64,000 nucleotides of DNA from Pristionchus mayeri. Lineage: Eukaryota > Nematoda > Chromadorea > Rhabditida > Neodiplogasteridae. A model generated the notes under the pieces. It worked only from the letters and a program-made list of their open reading frames with translations, was not told the DNA's origin and made no database searches. The DNA lies in assembly GCA_036245805.1 (NCBI GenBank), contig BTRK01000002.1, positions 34,268,661-34,332,660 of the forward strand, given 5' to 3'. The number at the start of each line of letters is the position of its first letter. The stretch's first letter is position 1. Below are positions 1 through 15,000 of this stretch, piece by piece. Position numbers and translations under genes: made by a program.

Positions 1-3000
1 TGGTCATATAGAGAGGATGGCAACATGGAGTATGGTCATATAGAGAGGATGGCAACATGGAGTATGATCATGTTGAGAGGATGGCAACATGGAGTGTGGT
101 CATATAGAGAGGATGGCAACATGGAGTATGGTCATATAGAGAGGATGGCAACATGGAGTATGGTCATATAGAGAGGATGGCAACATGGAGTATGATCATG
201 TTGAGAGGATGACAACATGGAGTATGGTCATGTTGAGATGATGACAACATGGAGTATGGTCATGTTGAGAGGATGACAACATGGAGTATGGTCATGTTGA
301 GATGATGACAACATGAAGTATGATCATGTTGAGAGGATGACAACATGGAGTATGGTCATATAGAGAGGATGGCAACATGGAGTATGGTCATATAGAGAGG
401 ATGGCAACATGGAGTATGGTCATATAGAGAGGATGGCAACATGGAGTATGATCATGTTGAGAGGATGACAACATGGAGTGCGGTCATTTAGAGAGGATGG
501 CAACATGGAGTATGATCATGTTGAGATGATGACAACATGGAGTATGGTCATGTTGAGAGGATGACAACATGGAGTGTGGTCATATAGAGAGGATGGCAAC
601 ATGGAGTATGGTCATATAGAGAGGATGGCAACATGGAGTATGGTCATATAGAGAGGATGGCAACATGGAGTATGATCATGTTGAGAGGATGGCAACATGG
701 AGTGTGGTCATATAGAGAGGATGGCAACATGGAGTATGGTCATATAGAGAGGATGGCAACATGGAGTATGGTCATATAGAGAGGATGGCAACATGGAGTA
801 TGATCATGTTGAGAGGATGACAACATGGAGTATGGTCATGTTGAGATGATGACAACATGGAGTATGGTCATGTTGAGAGGATGACAACATGGAGTATGGT
901 CATGTTGAGATGATGACAACATGAAGTATGATCATGTTGAGAGGATGACAACATGGAGTGCGGTCATTTAGAGAGGATGGCAACATGGAGTATGATCATG
1001 TTGAGAGGATGATAACATGGAGTGCGGTCATTTAGAGAGGATGGCAACATGGAGTATGATCATGTTGAGATGATGACAACATGGAGTATGGTCATATAGA
1101 GAGGATGGCAACATGGAGTATGGTCATATAGAGAGGATGGCAACATGGAGTATGATCATGTTGAGAGGATGACAACATGGAGTGCGGTCATTTAGAGAGG
1201 ATGGCAACATGGAGTATGATCATGTTGAGATGATGACAACATGGAGTATGGTCATGTTGAGAGGATGACAACATGGAGTGTGGTCATATAGAGAGGATGG
1301 CAACATGGAGTATGGTCATATAGAGAGGATGGCAACATGGAGTATGGTCATATAGAGAGGATGGCAACATGGAGTATGATCATGTTGAGAGGATGGCAAC
1401 ATGGAGTGTGGTCATATAGAGAGGATGGCAACATGGAGTATGGTCATATAGAGAGGATGGCAACATGGAGTATGGTCATATAGAGAGGATGGCAACATGG
1501 AGTATGATCATGTTGAGAGGATGACAACATGGAGTATGGTCATGTTGAGATGATGACAACATGGAGTATGGTCATGTTGAGAGGATGACAACATGGAGTA
1601 TGGTCATGTTGAGATGATGACAACATGAAGTATGATCATGTTGAGAGGATGACAACATGGAGTATGGTCATATAGAGAGGATGGCAACATGGAGTATGGT
1701 CATATAGAGAGGATGGCAACATGGAGTATGGTCATATAGAGAGGATGGCAACATGGAGTATGATCATGTTGAGAGGATGACAACGTGGAGTGCGGTCATT
1801 TAGAGAGGATGGCAACATGGAGTATGATCATGTTGAGATGATGACAACATGGAGTATGGTCATGTTGAGAGGATGACAACATGGAGTGTGGTCATATAGA
1901 GAGGATGGCAACATGGAGTATGGTCATATAGAGAGGATGGCAACATGGAGTATGGTCATATAGAGAGGATGGCAACATGGAGTATGATCATGTTGAGAGG
2001 ATGGCAACATGGAGTGTGGTCATATAGAGAGGATGGCAACATGGAGTATGGTCATATAGAGAGGATGGCAACATGGAGTATGGTCATATAGAGAGGATGG
2101 CAACATGGAGTATGATCATGTTGAGAGGATGACAACATGGAGTATGGTCATGTTGAGATGATGACAACATGGAGTATGGTCATGTTGAGAGGATGACAAC
2201 ATGGAGTATGGTCATGTTGAGATGATGACAACATGAAGTATGATCATGTTGAGAGGATGACAACATGGAGTATGGTCATGTTGAGATGATGACAACATGG
2301 AGTATGGTCATGTTGAGAGGATGACAACATGGAGTATGGTCATGTTGAGATGATGACAACATGGAGTATGGTCATATAGAGAGGATGGCAACATGGAGTA
2401 TGGTCATATAGAGAGGATGGCAACATGGAGTATGGTCATATAGAGAGGATGGCAACATGGAGTATGATCATGTTGAGAGGATGACAACATGGAGTGTGGT
2501 CATATAGAGAGGATGGCAACATGGAGTATGGTCATGTTGAGATGATGACAACATGAAGTATGGTCATGTTGAGAGGATGGCAACATGGAGTATGGTCATA
2601 TAGAGAGGATGGCAACATGGAGTATGATCATGTTGAGAGGATGACAACATGGAGTGTGGTCATATAGAGAGGATGGCAACATGGAGTATGGTAATGTTGA
2701 GAGGATGACAACATGGAGTGTGGTCATATAGAGAGGATGGCAACATGGAGTATGATCATGTTGAGAGGATGACAACATGGAGTGTGGTCATATAGAGAGG
2801 ATGGCAACATGGAGTACGGTAATGTTGAGAGGATGGCAACATGGAGTGTGGTCATATAGAGAGGATGGCAACATGGAGTATGGTCATATAGAGAGGATGA
2901 CAACATGGAGTGTGGTCATATAGAGAGGATGGCAACATGGAGTATGGTAATGTTGAGAGGATGGCAACATGGAGTATGGTCATGTTGAGAGGATGACAAC

Positions 3001-6000
3001 ATGAAGTATGGTCATGTTGAGAGGATGGCAACATGGAGTATGATCATGTTGAGAGGATGACAACATGGAGTATGGTCATGTTAAGATGATGACAACATGG
3101 AGTATGGTCATGTTGAGATGATGACAACATGGAGTATGGTCATATAGAGAGGATGGCAACATGGAGTATGATCATGTTGAGAGGATGACAACATGGAGTG
3201 TGGTCATATAGAGAGGATGGCAACATGGAGTATGATCATGTTGAGAGGATGACAACATGGAGTGTGGTCATATAGAGAGGATGGCAACATGGAGTATGGT
3301 CATATAGAGAGGATGGCAACATGGAGTATGATCATGTTGAGAGGATGACAACATGGAGTGTGGTCATATAGAGAGGATGGCAACATGGAGTATGATCATG
3401 TTGAGAGGATGACAACATGGAGTATGATCATGTTGAGAGGATGACAACATGGAGTATGGTCATATAGAGAGGATGGCAACATGGAGTATGATCATGTTGA
3501 GAGGATGACAACATGGAGTGCGGTCATTTAGAGAGGATGGCAACATGGAGTATGATCATGTTGAGATGATGACAACATGGAGTATGGTCATGTTGAGAGG
3601 ATGACAACATGGAGTGTGGTCATATAGAGAGGATGGCAACATGGAGTATGGTCATATAGAGAGGATGGCAACATGGAGTATGGTCATATAGAGAGGATGG
3701 CAACATGGAGTATGATCATGTTGAGAGGATGGCAACATGGAGTGTGGTCATATAGAGAGGATGGCAACATGGAGTATGGTCATATAGAGAGGATGGCAAC
3801 ATGGAGTATGGTCATATAGAGAGGATGGCAACATGGAGTATGATCATGTTGAGAGGATGACAACATGGAGTATGGTCATGTTGAGATGATGACAACATGG
3901 AGTATGGTCATGTTGAGAGGATGACAACATGGAGTATGGTCATGTTGAGATGATGACAACATGAAGTATGATCATGTTGAGAGGATGACAACATGGAGTA
4001 TGGTCATATAGAGAGGATGGCAACATGGAGTATGGTCATATAGAGAGGATGGCAACATGGAGTATGGTCATATAGAGAGGATGGCAACATGGAGTATGAT
4101 CATGTTGAGAGGATGACAACGTGGAGTGCGGTCATTTAGAGAGGATGGCAACATGGAGTATGATCATGTTGAGATGATGACAACATGGAGTATGGTCATG
4201 TTGAGAGGATGACAACATGGAGTGTGGTCATATAGAGAGGATGGCAACATGGAGTATGGTCATATAGAGAGGATGGCAACATGGAGTATGGTCATATAGA
4301 GAGGATGGCAACATGGAGTATGATCATGTTGAGAGGATGGCAACATGGAGTGTGGTCATATAGAGAGGATGGCAACATGGAGTATGGTCATATAGAGAGG
4401 ATGGCAACATGGAGTATGGTCATATAGAGAGGATGGCAACATGGAGTATGATCATGTTGAGAGGATGACAACATGGAGTATGGTCATGTTGAGATGATGA
4501 CAACATGGAGTATGGTCATGTTGAGAGGATGACAACATGGAGTATGGTCATGTTGAGATGATGACAACATGAAGTATGATCATGTTGAGAGGATGACAAC
4601 ATGGAGTATGGTCATGTTGAGATGATGACAACATGGAGTATGGTCATGTTGAGAGGATGACAACATGGAGTATGGTCATGTTGAGATGATGACAACATGG
4701 AGTATGGTCATATAGAGAGGATGGCAACATGGAGTATGGTCATATAGAGAGGATGGCAACATGGAGTATGGTCATATAGAGAGGATGGCAACATGGAGTA
4801 TGATCATGTTGAGAGGATGACAACATGGAGTGTGGTCATATAGAGAGGATGGCAACATGGAGTATGGTCATGTTGAGATGATGACAACATGAAGTATGGT
4901 CATATAGAGAGGATGGCAACATGGAGTATGGTCATATAGAGAGGATGGCAACATGGAGTATGGTCATATAGAGAGGATGGCAACATGGAGTATGGTCATA
5001 TAGAGAGGATGGCAACATGGAGTATGATCATGTTGAGAGGATGACAACGTGGAGTGCGGTCATTTAGAGAGGATGGCAACATGGAGTATGATCATGTTGA
5101 GATGATGACAACATGGAGTATGGTCATGTTGAGAGGATGACAACATGGAGTGTGGTCATATAGAGAGGATGGCAACATGGAGTATGGTCATATAGAGAGG
5201 ATGGCAACATGGAGTATGGTCATATAGAGAGGATGGCAACATGGAGTATGATCATGTTGAGAGGATGGCAACATGGAGTGTGGTCATATAGAGAGGATGG
5301 CAACATGGAGTATGGTCATATAGAGAGGATGGCAACATGGAGTATGGTCATATAGAGAGGATGGCAACATGGAGTATGATCATGTTGAGAGGATGACAAC
5401 ATGGAGTATGGTCATGTTGAGATGATGACAACATGGAGTATGGTCATGTTGAGAGGATGACAACATGGAGTATGGTCATGTTGAGATGATGACAACATGA
5501 AGTATGATCATGTTGAGAGGATGACAACATGGAGTATGGTCATGTTGAGATGATGACAACATGGAGTATGGTCATGTTGAGAGGATGACAACATGGAGTA
5601 TGGTCATGTTGAGATGATGACAACATGGAGTATGGTCATATAGAGAGGATGGCAACATGGAGTATGGTCATATAGAGAGGATGGCAACATGGAGTATGGT
5701 CATATAGAGAGGATGGCAACATGGAGTATGATCATGTTGAGAGGATGACAACATGGAGTGTGGTCATATAGAGAGGATGGCAACATGGAGTATGGTCATG
5801 TTGAGATGATGACAACATGAAGTATGGTCATGTTGAGAGGATGGCAACATGGAGTATGGTCATATAGAGAGGATGGCAACATGGAGTATGATCATGTTGA
5901 GAGGATGACAACATGGAGTGTGGTCATATAGAGAGGATGGCAACATGGAGTATGGTAATGTTGAGAGGATGACAACATGGAGTGTGGTCATATAGAGAGG

Positions 6001-9000
6001 ATGGCAACATGGAGTATGATCATGTTGAGAGGATGACAACATGGAGTGTGGTCATATAGAGAGGATGGCAACATGGAGTACGGTAATGTTGAGAGGATGG
6101 CAACATGGAGTGTGGTCATATAGAGAGGATGGCAACATGGAGTATGGTCATATAGAGAGGATGACAACATGGAGTGTGGTCATATAGAGAGGATGGCAAC
6201 ATGGAGTATGGTAATGTTGAGAGGATGGCAACATGGAGTATGGTCATGTTGAGAGGATGACAACATGAAGTATGGTCATGTTGAGAGGATGGCAACATGG
6301 AGTATGATCATGTTGAGAGGATGACAACATGGAGTATGGTCATGTTAAGATGATGACAACATGGAGTATGGTCATGTTGAGATGATGACAACATGGAGTA
6401 TGGTCATATAGAGAGGATGGCAACATGGAGTATGATCATGTTGAGAGGATGACAACATGGAGTGTGGTCATATAGAGAGGATGGCAACATGGAGTATGAT
6501 CATGTTGAGAGGATGACAACATGGAGTGTGGTCATATAGAGAGGATGGCAACATGGAGTATGGTCATATAGAGAGGATGGCAACATGGAGTATGATCATG
6601 TTGAGAGGATGACAACATGGAGTGTGGTCATATAGAGAGGATGGCAACATGGAGTATGATCATGTTGAGAGGATGACAACATGGAGTATGATCATGTTGA
6701 GAGGATGACAACATGGAGTATGGTCATATAGAGAGGATGGCAACATGGAGTATGATCATGTTGAGAGGATGACAACATGGAGTGCGGTCATTTAGAGAGG
6801 ATGGCAACATGGAGTATGATCATGTTGAGATGATGACAACATGGAGTATGGTCATGTTGAGAGGATGACAACATGGAGTGTGGTCATATAGAGAGGATGG
6901 CAACATGGAGTATGGTCATATAGAGAGGATGGCAACATGGAGTATGGTCATATAGAGAGGATGGCAACATGGAGTATGATCATGTTGAGAGGATGGCAAC
7001 ATGGAGTGTGGTCATATAGAGAGGATGGCAACATGGAGTATGGTCATATAGAGAGGATGGCAACATGGAGTATGGTCATATAGAGAGGATGGCAACATGG
7101 AGTATGGTCATGTTGAGATGATGACAACATGGAGTATGGTCATGTTGAGAGGATGACAACATGGAGTATGGTCATGTTGAGATGATGACAACATGAAGTA
7201 TGATCATGTTGAGAGGATGACAACATGGAGTATGGTCATATAGAGAGGATGGCAACATGGAGTATGGTCATATAGAGAGGATGGCAACATGGAGTATGGT
7301 CATATAGAGAGGATGGCAACATGGAGTATGATCATGTTGAGAGGATGACAACGTGGAGTGCGGTCATTTAGAGAGGATGGCAACATGGAGTATGATCATG
7401 TTGAGATGATGACAACATGGAGTATGGTCATGTTGAGAGGATGACAACATGGAGTGTGGTCATATAGAGAGGATGGCAACATGGAGTATGGTCATATAGA
7501 GAGGATGGCAACATGGAGTATGGTCATATAGAGAGGATGGCAACATGGAGTATGATCATGTTGAGAGGATGGCAACATGGAGTGTGGTCATATAGAGAGG
7601 ATGGCAACATGGAGTATGGTCATATAGAGAGGATGGCAACATGGAGTATGGTCATATAGAGAGGATGGCAACATGGAGTATGATCATGTTGAGAGGATGA
7701 CAACATGGAGTATGGTCATGTTGAGATGATGACAACATGGAGTATGGTCATGTTGAGAGGATGACAACATGGAGTATGGTCATGTTGAGATGATGACAAC
7801 ATGAAGTATGATCATGTTGAGAGGATGACAACATGGAGTATGGTCATGTTGAGATGATGACAACATGGAGTATGGTCATGTTGAGAGGATGACAACATGG
7901 AGTATGGTCATGTTGAGATGATGACAACATGGAGTATGGTCATATAGAGAGGATGGCAACATGGAGTATGGTCATATAGAGAGGATGGCAACATGGAGTA
8001 TGGTCATATAGAGAGGATGGCAACATGGAGTATGATCATGTTGAGAGGATGACAACATGGAGTGTGGTCATATAGAGAGGATGGCAACATGGAGTATGGT
8101 CATGTTGAGATGATGACAACATGAAGTATGGTCATGTTGAGAGGATGGCAACATGGAGTATGGTCATATAGAGAGGATGGCAACATGGAGTATGATCATG
8201 TTGAGAGGATGACAACATGGAGTGTGGTCATATAGAGAGGATGGCAACATGGAGTATGGTAATGTTGAGAGGATGACAACATGGAGTGTGGTCATATAGA
8301 GAGGATGGCAACATGGAGTATGATCATGTTGAGAGGATGACAACATGGAGTGTGGTCATATAGAGAGGATGGCAACATGGAGTACGGTAATGTTGAGAGG
8401 ATGGCAACATGGAGTGTGGTCATATAGAGAGGATGGCAACATGGAGTATGGTCATATAGAGAGGATGACAACATGGAGTGTGGTCATATAGAGAGGATGG
8501 CAACATGGAGTATGGTAATGTTGAGAGGATGGCAACATGGAGTATGGTCATGTTGAGAGGATGACAACATGAAGTATGGTCATGTTGAGAGGATGGCAAC
8601 ATGGAGTATGATCATGTTGAGAGGATGACAACATGGAGTATGGTCATGTTAAGATGATGACAACATGGAGTATGGTCATGTTGAGATGATGACAACATGG
8701 AGTATGGTCATATAGAGAGGATGGCAACATGGAGTATGATCATGTTGAGAGGATGACAACATGGAGTGTGGTCATATAGAGAGGATGGCAACATGGAGTA
8801 TGATCATGTTGAGAGGATGACAACATGGAGTGTGGTCATATAGAGAGGATGGCAACATGGAGTATGGTCATATAGAGAGGATGGCAACATGGAGTATGAT
8901 CATGTTGAGAGGATGACAACATGGAGTGTGGTCATATAGAGAGGATGGCAACATGGAGTATGATCATGTTGAGAGGATGACAACATGGAGTATGATCATG

Positions 9001-12000
9001 TTGAGATGATGACAAATATGGAGTATGGTCATGTTGAGATGATGACAACATGGAGTATGGTCATATAGAGAGGATGGCAACATGGAGTATGGTAATGTTG
9101 AGAGGATGGCAACATGGAGTATGGTCATGTTGAGATGATGACAACATGAAGTATGGTCATGTTGAGAGGATGGCAACATGGAGTATGATCATGTTGAGAG
9201 GATGACAACATGGAGTATGGTCATGTTGAGATGATGACAACATGGAGTATGGTCATATAGAGAGGATGGCAACATGGAGTATGATCATGTTGAGAGGATG
9301 ACAACATGGAGTATGGTCATGTTGAGAGGATGGCAACATGGAGTATGATCGTGTTGAGAGGATGACAACATGGAGTATGGTCATGTTGAGATGATGACAA
9401 CATGGAGTATGGTCATATAGAGAGGATGACAACATGGAGCATGGTCATATAGAGAGGATGGCAACATGGAGTATGATCATGTTGAGAGGATGACAACATG
9501 GAGTGTGTTCATTTAGAGAGGATGGCAACATGGAGTATGATCATGTTGAGAGGATGACAACATGGAGTATGGTCATGTTGAGATGATGACAACATGGAGT
9601 ATGGTCATATAGAGATGATGACAACATGGAGTATGGTCATATAGAGAGGATGGCAACATGGAGTATGATCATGTTGAGAGGATGACAACATGGAGTGTGG
9701 TCATATAGAGAGGATGGCAACATGGAGTATGGTCATATAGAGAGGATGGCAACATGGAGTATGGTCATATAGAGAGGATGGCAACATGGAGTATGATCAT
9801 GTTGAGAGGATGACAACATGGAGTGTGGTCATATAGAGAGGATGGCAACATGGAGTATGGTCATATAGAGAGGATGGCAACATGGAGTGTGGTCATATAG
9901 AGAGGATGGCAACATGGAGTATGGTCATATAGAGAGGATGGCAACATGGAGTATGGTCATATAGAGAGGATGGCAACATGGAGTATGATCATGTTGAGAG
10001 GATGACAACATGGAGTGCGGTCATTTAGAGAGGATGGCAACATGGAGTATGATCATGTTGAGATGATGACAACATGGAGTATGGTCATGTTGAGAGGATG
10101 ACAACATGGAGTGTGGTCATATAGAGAGGATGGCAACATGGAGTATGGTCATATAGAGAGGATGGCAACATGGAGTATGGTCATATAGAGAGGATGGCAA
10201 CATGGAGTATGATCATGTTGAGAGGATGGCAACATGGAGTGTGGTCATATAGAGAGGATGGCAACATGGAGTATGGTCATATAGAGAGGATGGCAACATG
10301 GAGTATGGTCATATAGAGAGGATGGCAACATGGAGTATGATCATGTTGAGAGGATGACAACATGGAGTATGGTCATGTTGAGATGATGACAACATGGAGT
10401 ATGGTCATGTTGAGAGGATGACAACATGGAGTATGGTCATGTTGAGATGATGACAACATGAAGTATGATCATGTTGAGAGGATGACAACATGGAGTATGG
10501 TCATATAGAGAGGATGGCAACATGGAGTATGGTCATATAGAGAGGATGGCAACATGGAGTATGGTCATATAGAGAGGATGGCAACATGGAGTATGATCAT
10601 GTTGAGAGGATGACAACATGGAGTGCGGTCATTTAGAGAGGATGGCAACATGGAGTATGATCATGTTGAGATGATGACAACATGGAGTATGGTCATGTTG
10701 AGAGGATGACAACATGGAGTGTGGTCATATAGAGAGGATGGCAACATGGAGTATGGTCATATAGAGAGGATGGCAACATGGAGTATGGTCATATAGAGAG
10801 GATGGCAACATGGAGTATGATCATGTTGAGAGGATGGCAACATGGAGTGTGGTCATATAGAGAGGATGGCAACATGGAGTATGGTCATATAGAGAGGATG
10901 GCAACATGGAGTATGGTCATATAGAGAGGATGGCAACATGGAGTATGATCATGTTGAGAGGATGACAACATGGAGTATGGTCATGTTGAGATGATGACAA
11001 CATGGAGTATGGTCATGTTGAGAGGATGACAACATGGAGTATGGTCATGTTGAGATGATGACAACATGAAGTATGATCATGTTGAGAGGATGACAACATG
11101 GAGTGCGGTCATTTAGAGAGGATGGCAACATGGAGTATGATCATGTTGAGAGGATGACAACATGGAGTGCGGTCATTTAGAGAGGATGGCAACATGGAGT
11201 ATGATCATGTTGAGATGATGACAACATGGAGTATGGTCATATAGAGAGGATGGCAACATGGAGTATGGTCATATAGAGAGGATGGCAACATGGAGTATGA
11301 TCATGTTGAGAGGATGACAACATGGAGTGCGGTCATTTAGAGAGGATGGCAACATGGAGTATGATCATGTTGAGATGATGACAACATGGAGTATGGTCAT
11401 GTTGAGAGGATGACAACATGGAGTGTGGTCATATAGAGAGGATGGCAACATGGAGTATGGTCATATAGAGAGGATGGCAACATGGAGTATGGTCATATAG
11501 AGAGGATGGCAACATGGAGTATGATCATGTTGAGAGGATGGCAACATGGAGTGTGGTCATATAGAGAGGATGGCAACATGGAGTATGGTCATATAGAGAG
11601 GATGGCAACATGGAGTATGGTCATATAGAGAGGATGGCAACATGGAGTATGATCATGTTGAGAGGATGACAACATGGAGTATGGTCATGTTGAGATGATG
11701 ACAACATGGAGTATGGTCATGTTGAGAGGATGACAACATGGAGTATGGTCATGTTGAGATGATGACAACATGAAGTATGATCATGTTGAGAGGATGACAA
11801 CATGGAGTATGGTCATATAGAGAGGATGGCAACATGGAGTATGGTCATATAGAGAGGATGGCAACATGGAGTATGGTCATATAGAGAGGATGGCAACATG
11901 GAGTATGATCATGTTGAGAGGATGACAACATGGAGTGCGGTCATTTAGAGAGGATGGCAACATGGAGTATGATCATGTTGAGATGATGACAACATGGAGT

Positions 12001-15000
12001 ATGGTCATGTTGAGAGGATGACAACATGGAGTGTGGTCATATAGAGAGGATGGCAACATGGAGTATGGTCATATAGAGAGGATGGCAACATGGAGTATGG
12101 TCATATAGAGAGGATGGCAACATGGAGTATGATCATGTTGAGAGGATGGCAACATGGAGTGTGGTCATATAGAGAGGATGGCAACATGGAGTATGGTCAT
12201 ATAGAGAGGATGGCAACATGGAGTATGGTCATATAGAGAGGATGGCAACATGGAGTATGATCATGTTGAGAGGATGACAACATGGAGTATGGTCATGTTG
12301 AGATGATGACAACATGGAGTATGGTCATGTTGAGAGGATGACAACATGGAGTATGGTCATGTTGAGATGATGACAACATGAAGTATGATCATGTTGAGAG
12401 GATGACAACATGGAGTATGGTCATGTTGAGATGATGACAACATGGAGTATGGTCATGTTGAGAGGATGACAACATGGAGTATGGTCATGTTGAGATGATG
12501 ACAACATGGAGTATGGTCATATAGAGAGGATGGCAACATGGAGTATGGTCATATAGAGAGGATGGCAACATGGAGTATGATCATGTTGAGAGGATGACAA
12601 CATGGAGTATGGTCATGTTGAGATGATGACAACATGGAGTATGGTCATGTTGAGAGGATGACAACATGGAGTGTGGTCATATAGAGAGGATGGCAACATG
12701 GAGTATGATCATGTTGAGAGGATGACAACATGGAGTGTGGTCATATAGAGAGGATGGCAACATGGAGTATGGTCATATAGAGAGGATGGCAACATGGAGT
12801 ATGGTCATATAGAGAGGATGGCAACATGGAGTATGATCATGTTGAGAGGATGACAACATGGAGTGTGGTCATATAGAGAGGATGGCAACATGGAGTATGG
12901 TCATATAGAGAGGATGGCAACATGGAGTGTGGTCATATAGAGAGGATGGCAACATGGAGTATGGTCATATAGAGAGGATGGCAACATGGAGTATGGTCAT
13001 ATAGAGAGGATGGCAACATGGAGTATGATCATGTTGAGAGGATGACAACATGGAGTGTGGTCATTTAGAGAGGATGGCAACATGGAGTATGGTCATGTTG
13101 AGATGATGACAACATGGAGTATGGTCATGTTGAGAGGATGACAACATGGAGTGTGGTCATATAGAGAGGATGGCAACATGGAGTATGGTCATATAGAGAG
13201 GATGGCAACATGGAGTATGATCATGTTGAGAGGATGGCAACATGGAGTGTGGTCATATAGAGAGGATGGCAACATGGAGTATGGTCATATAGAGAGGATG
13301 GCAACATGGAGTATGGTCATATAGAGAGGATGGCAACATGGAGTATGATCATGTTGAGAGGATGACAACATGGAGTATGGTCATGTTGAGATGATGACAA
13401 CATGGAGTATGGTCATGTTGAGAGGATGACAACATGGAGTATGGTCATGTTGAGATGATGACAACATGGAGTATGGTCATATAGAGATGATGACAACATG
13501 GAGTATGGTCATATAGAGAGGATGGCAACATGGAGTATGATCATGTTGAGAGGATGACAACATGGAGTGTGTTCATTTAGAGAGGATGGCAACATGGAGT
13601 ATGATCATGTTGAGAGGATGACAACATGGAGTATGGTCATGTTGAGATGATGACAACATGGAGTATGGTCATATAGAGATGATGACAACATGGAGTATGG
13701 TCATATAGAGAGGATGGCAACATGGAGTATGATCATGTTGAGAGGATGACAACATGGAGTGTGGTCATATAGAGAGGATGGCAACATGGAGTATGGTCAT
13801 ATAGAGAGGATGGCAACATGGAGTATGGTCATATAGAGAGGATGGCAACATGGAGTATGATCATGTTGAGAGGATGACAACATGGAGTGTGGTCATATAG
13901 AGAGGATGGCAACATGGAGTATGGTCATATAGAGAGGATGGCAACATGGAGTGTGGTCATATAGAGAGGATGGCAACATGGAGTATGGTCATATAGAGAG
14001 GATGGCAACATGGAGTATGGTCATATAGAGAGGATGGCAACATGGAGTATGATCATGTTGAGAGGATGACAACATGGAGTGCGGTCATTTAGAGAGGATG
14101 GCAACATGGAGTATGATCATGTTGAGATGATGACAACATGGAGTATGGTCATGTTGAGAGGATGACAACATGGAGTGTGGTCATATAGAGAGGATGGCAA
14201 CATGGAGTATGGTCATATAGAGAGGATGGCAACATGGAGTATGGTCATATAGAGAGGATGGCAACATGGAGTATGATCATGTTGAGAGGATGGCAACATG
14301 GAGTGTGGTCATATAGAGAGGATGGCAACATGGAGTATGGTCATATAGAGAGGATGGCAACATGGAGTATGGTCATATAGAGAGGATGGCAACATGGAGT
14401 ATGATCATGTTGAGAGGATGACAACATGGAGTATGGTCATGTTGAGATGATGACAACATGGAGTATGGTCATGTTGAGAGGATGACAACATGGAGTATGG
14501 TCATGTTGAGATGATGACAACATGGAGTATGGTCATATAGAGATGATGACAACATGGAGTATGGTCATATAGAGAGGATGGCAACATGGAGTATGATCAT
14601 GTTGAGAGGATGACAACATGGAGTGTGTTCATTTAGAGAGGATGGCAACATGGAGTATGATCATGTTGAGAGGATGACAACATGGAGTATGGTCATGTTG
14701 AGATGATGACAACATGGAGTATGGTCATATAGAGATGATGACAACATGGAGTATGGTCATATAGAGAGGATGGCAACATGGAGTATGATCATGTTGAGAG
14801 GATGACAACATGGAGTGTGGTCATATAGAGAGGATGGCAACATGGAGTATGGTCATATAGAGAGGATGGCAACATGGAGTATGGTCATATAGAGAGGATG
14901 GCAACATGGAGTATGATCATGTTGAGAGGATGACAACATGGAGTGTGGTCATATAGAGAGGATGGCAACATGGAGTATGGTCATATAGAGAGGATGGCAA

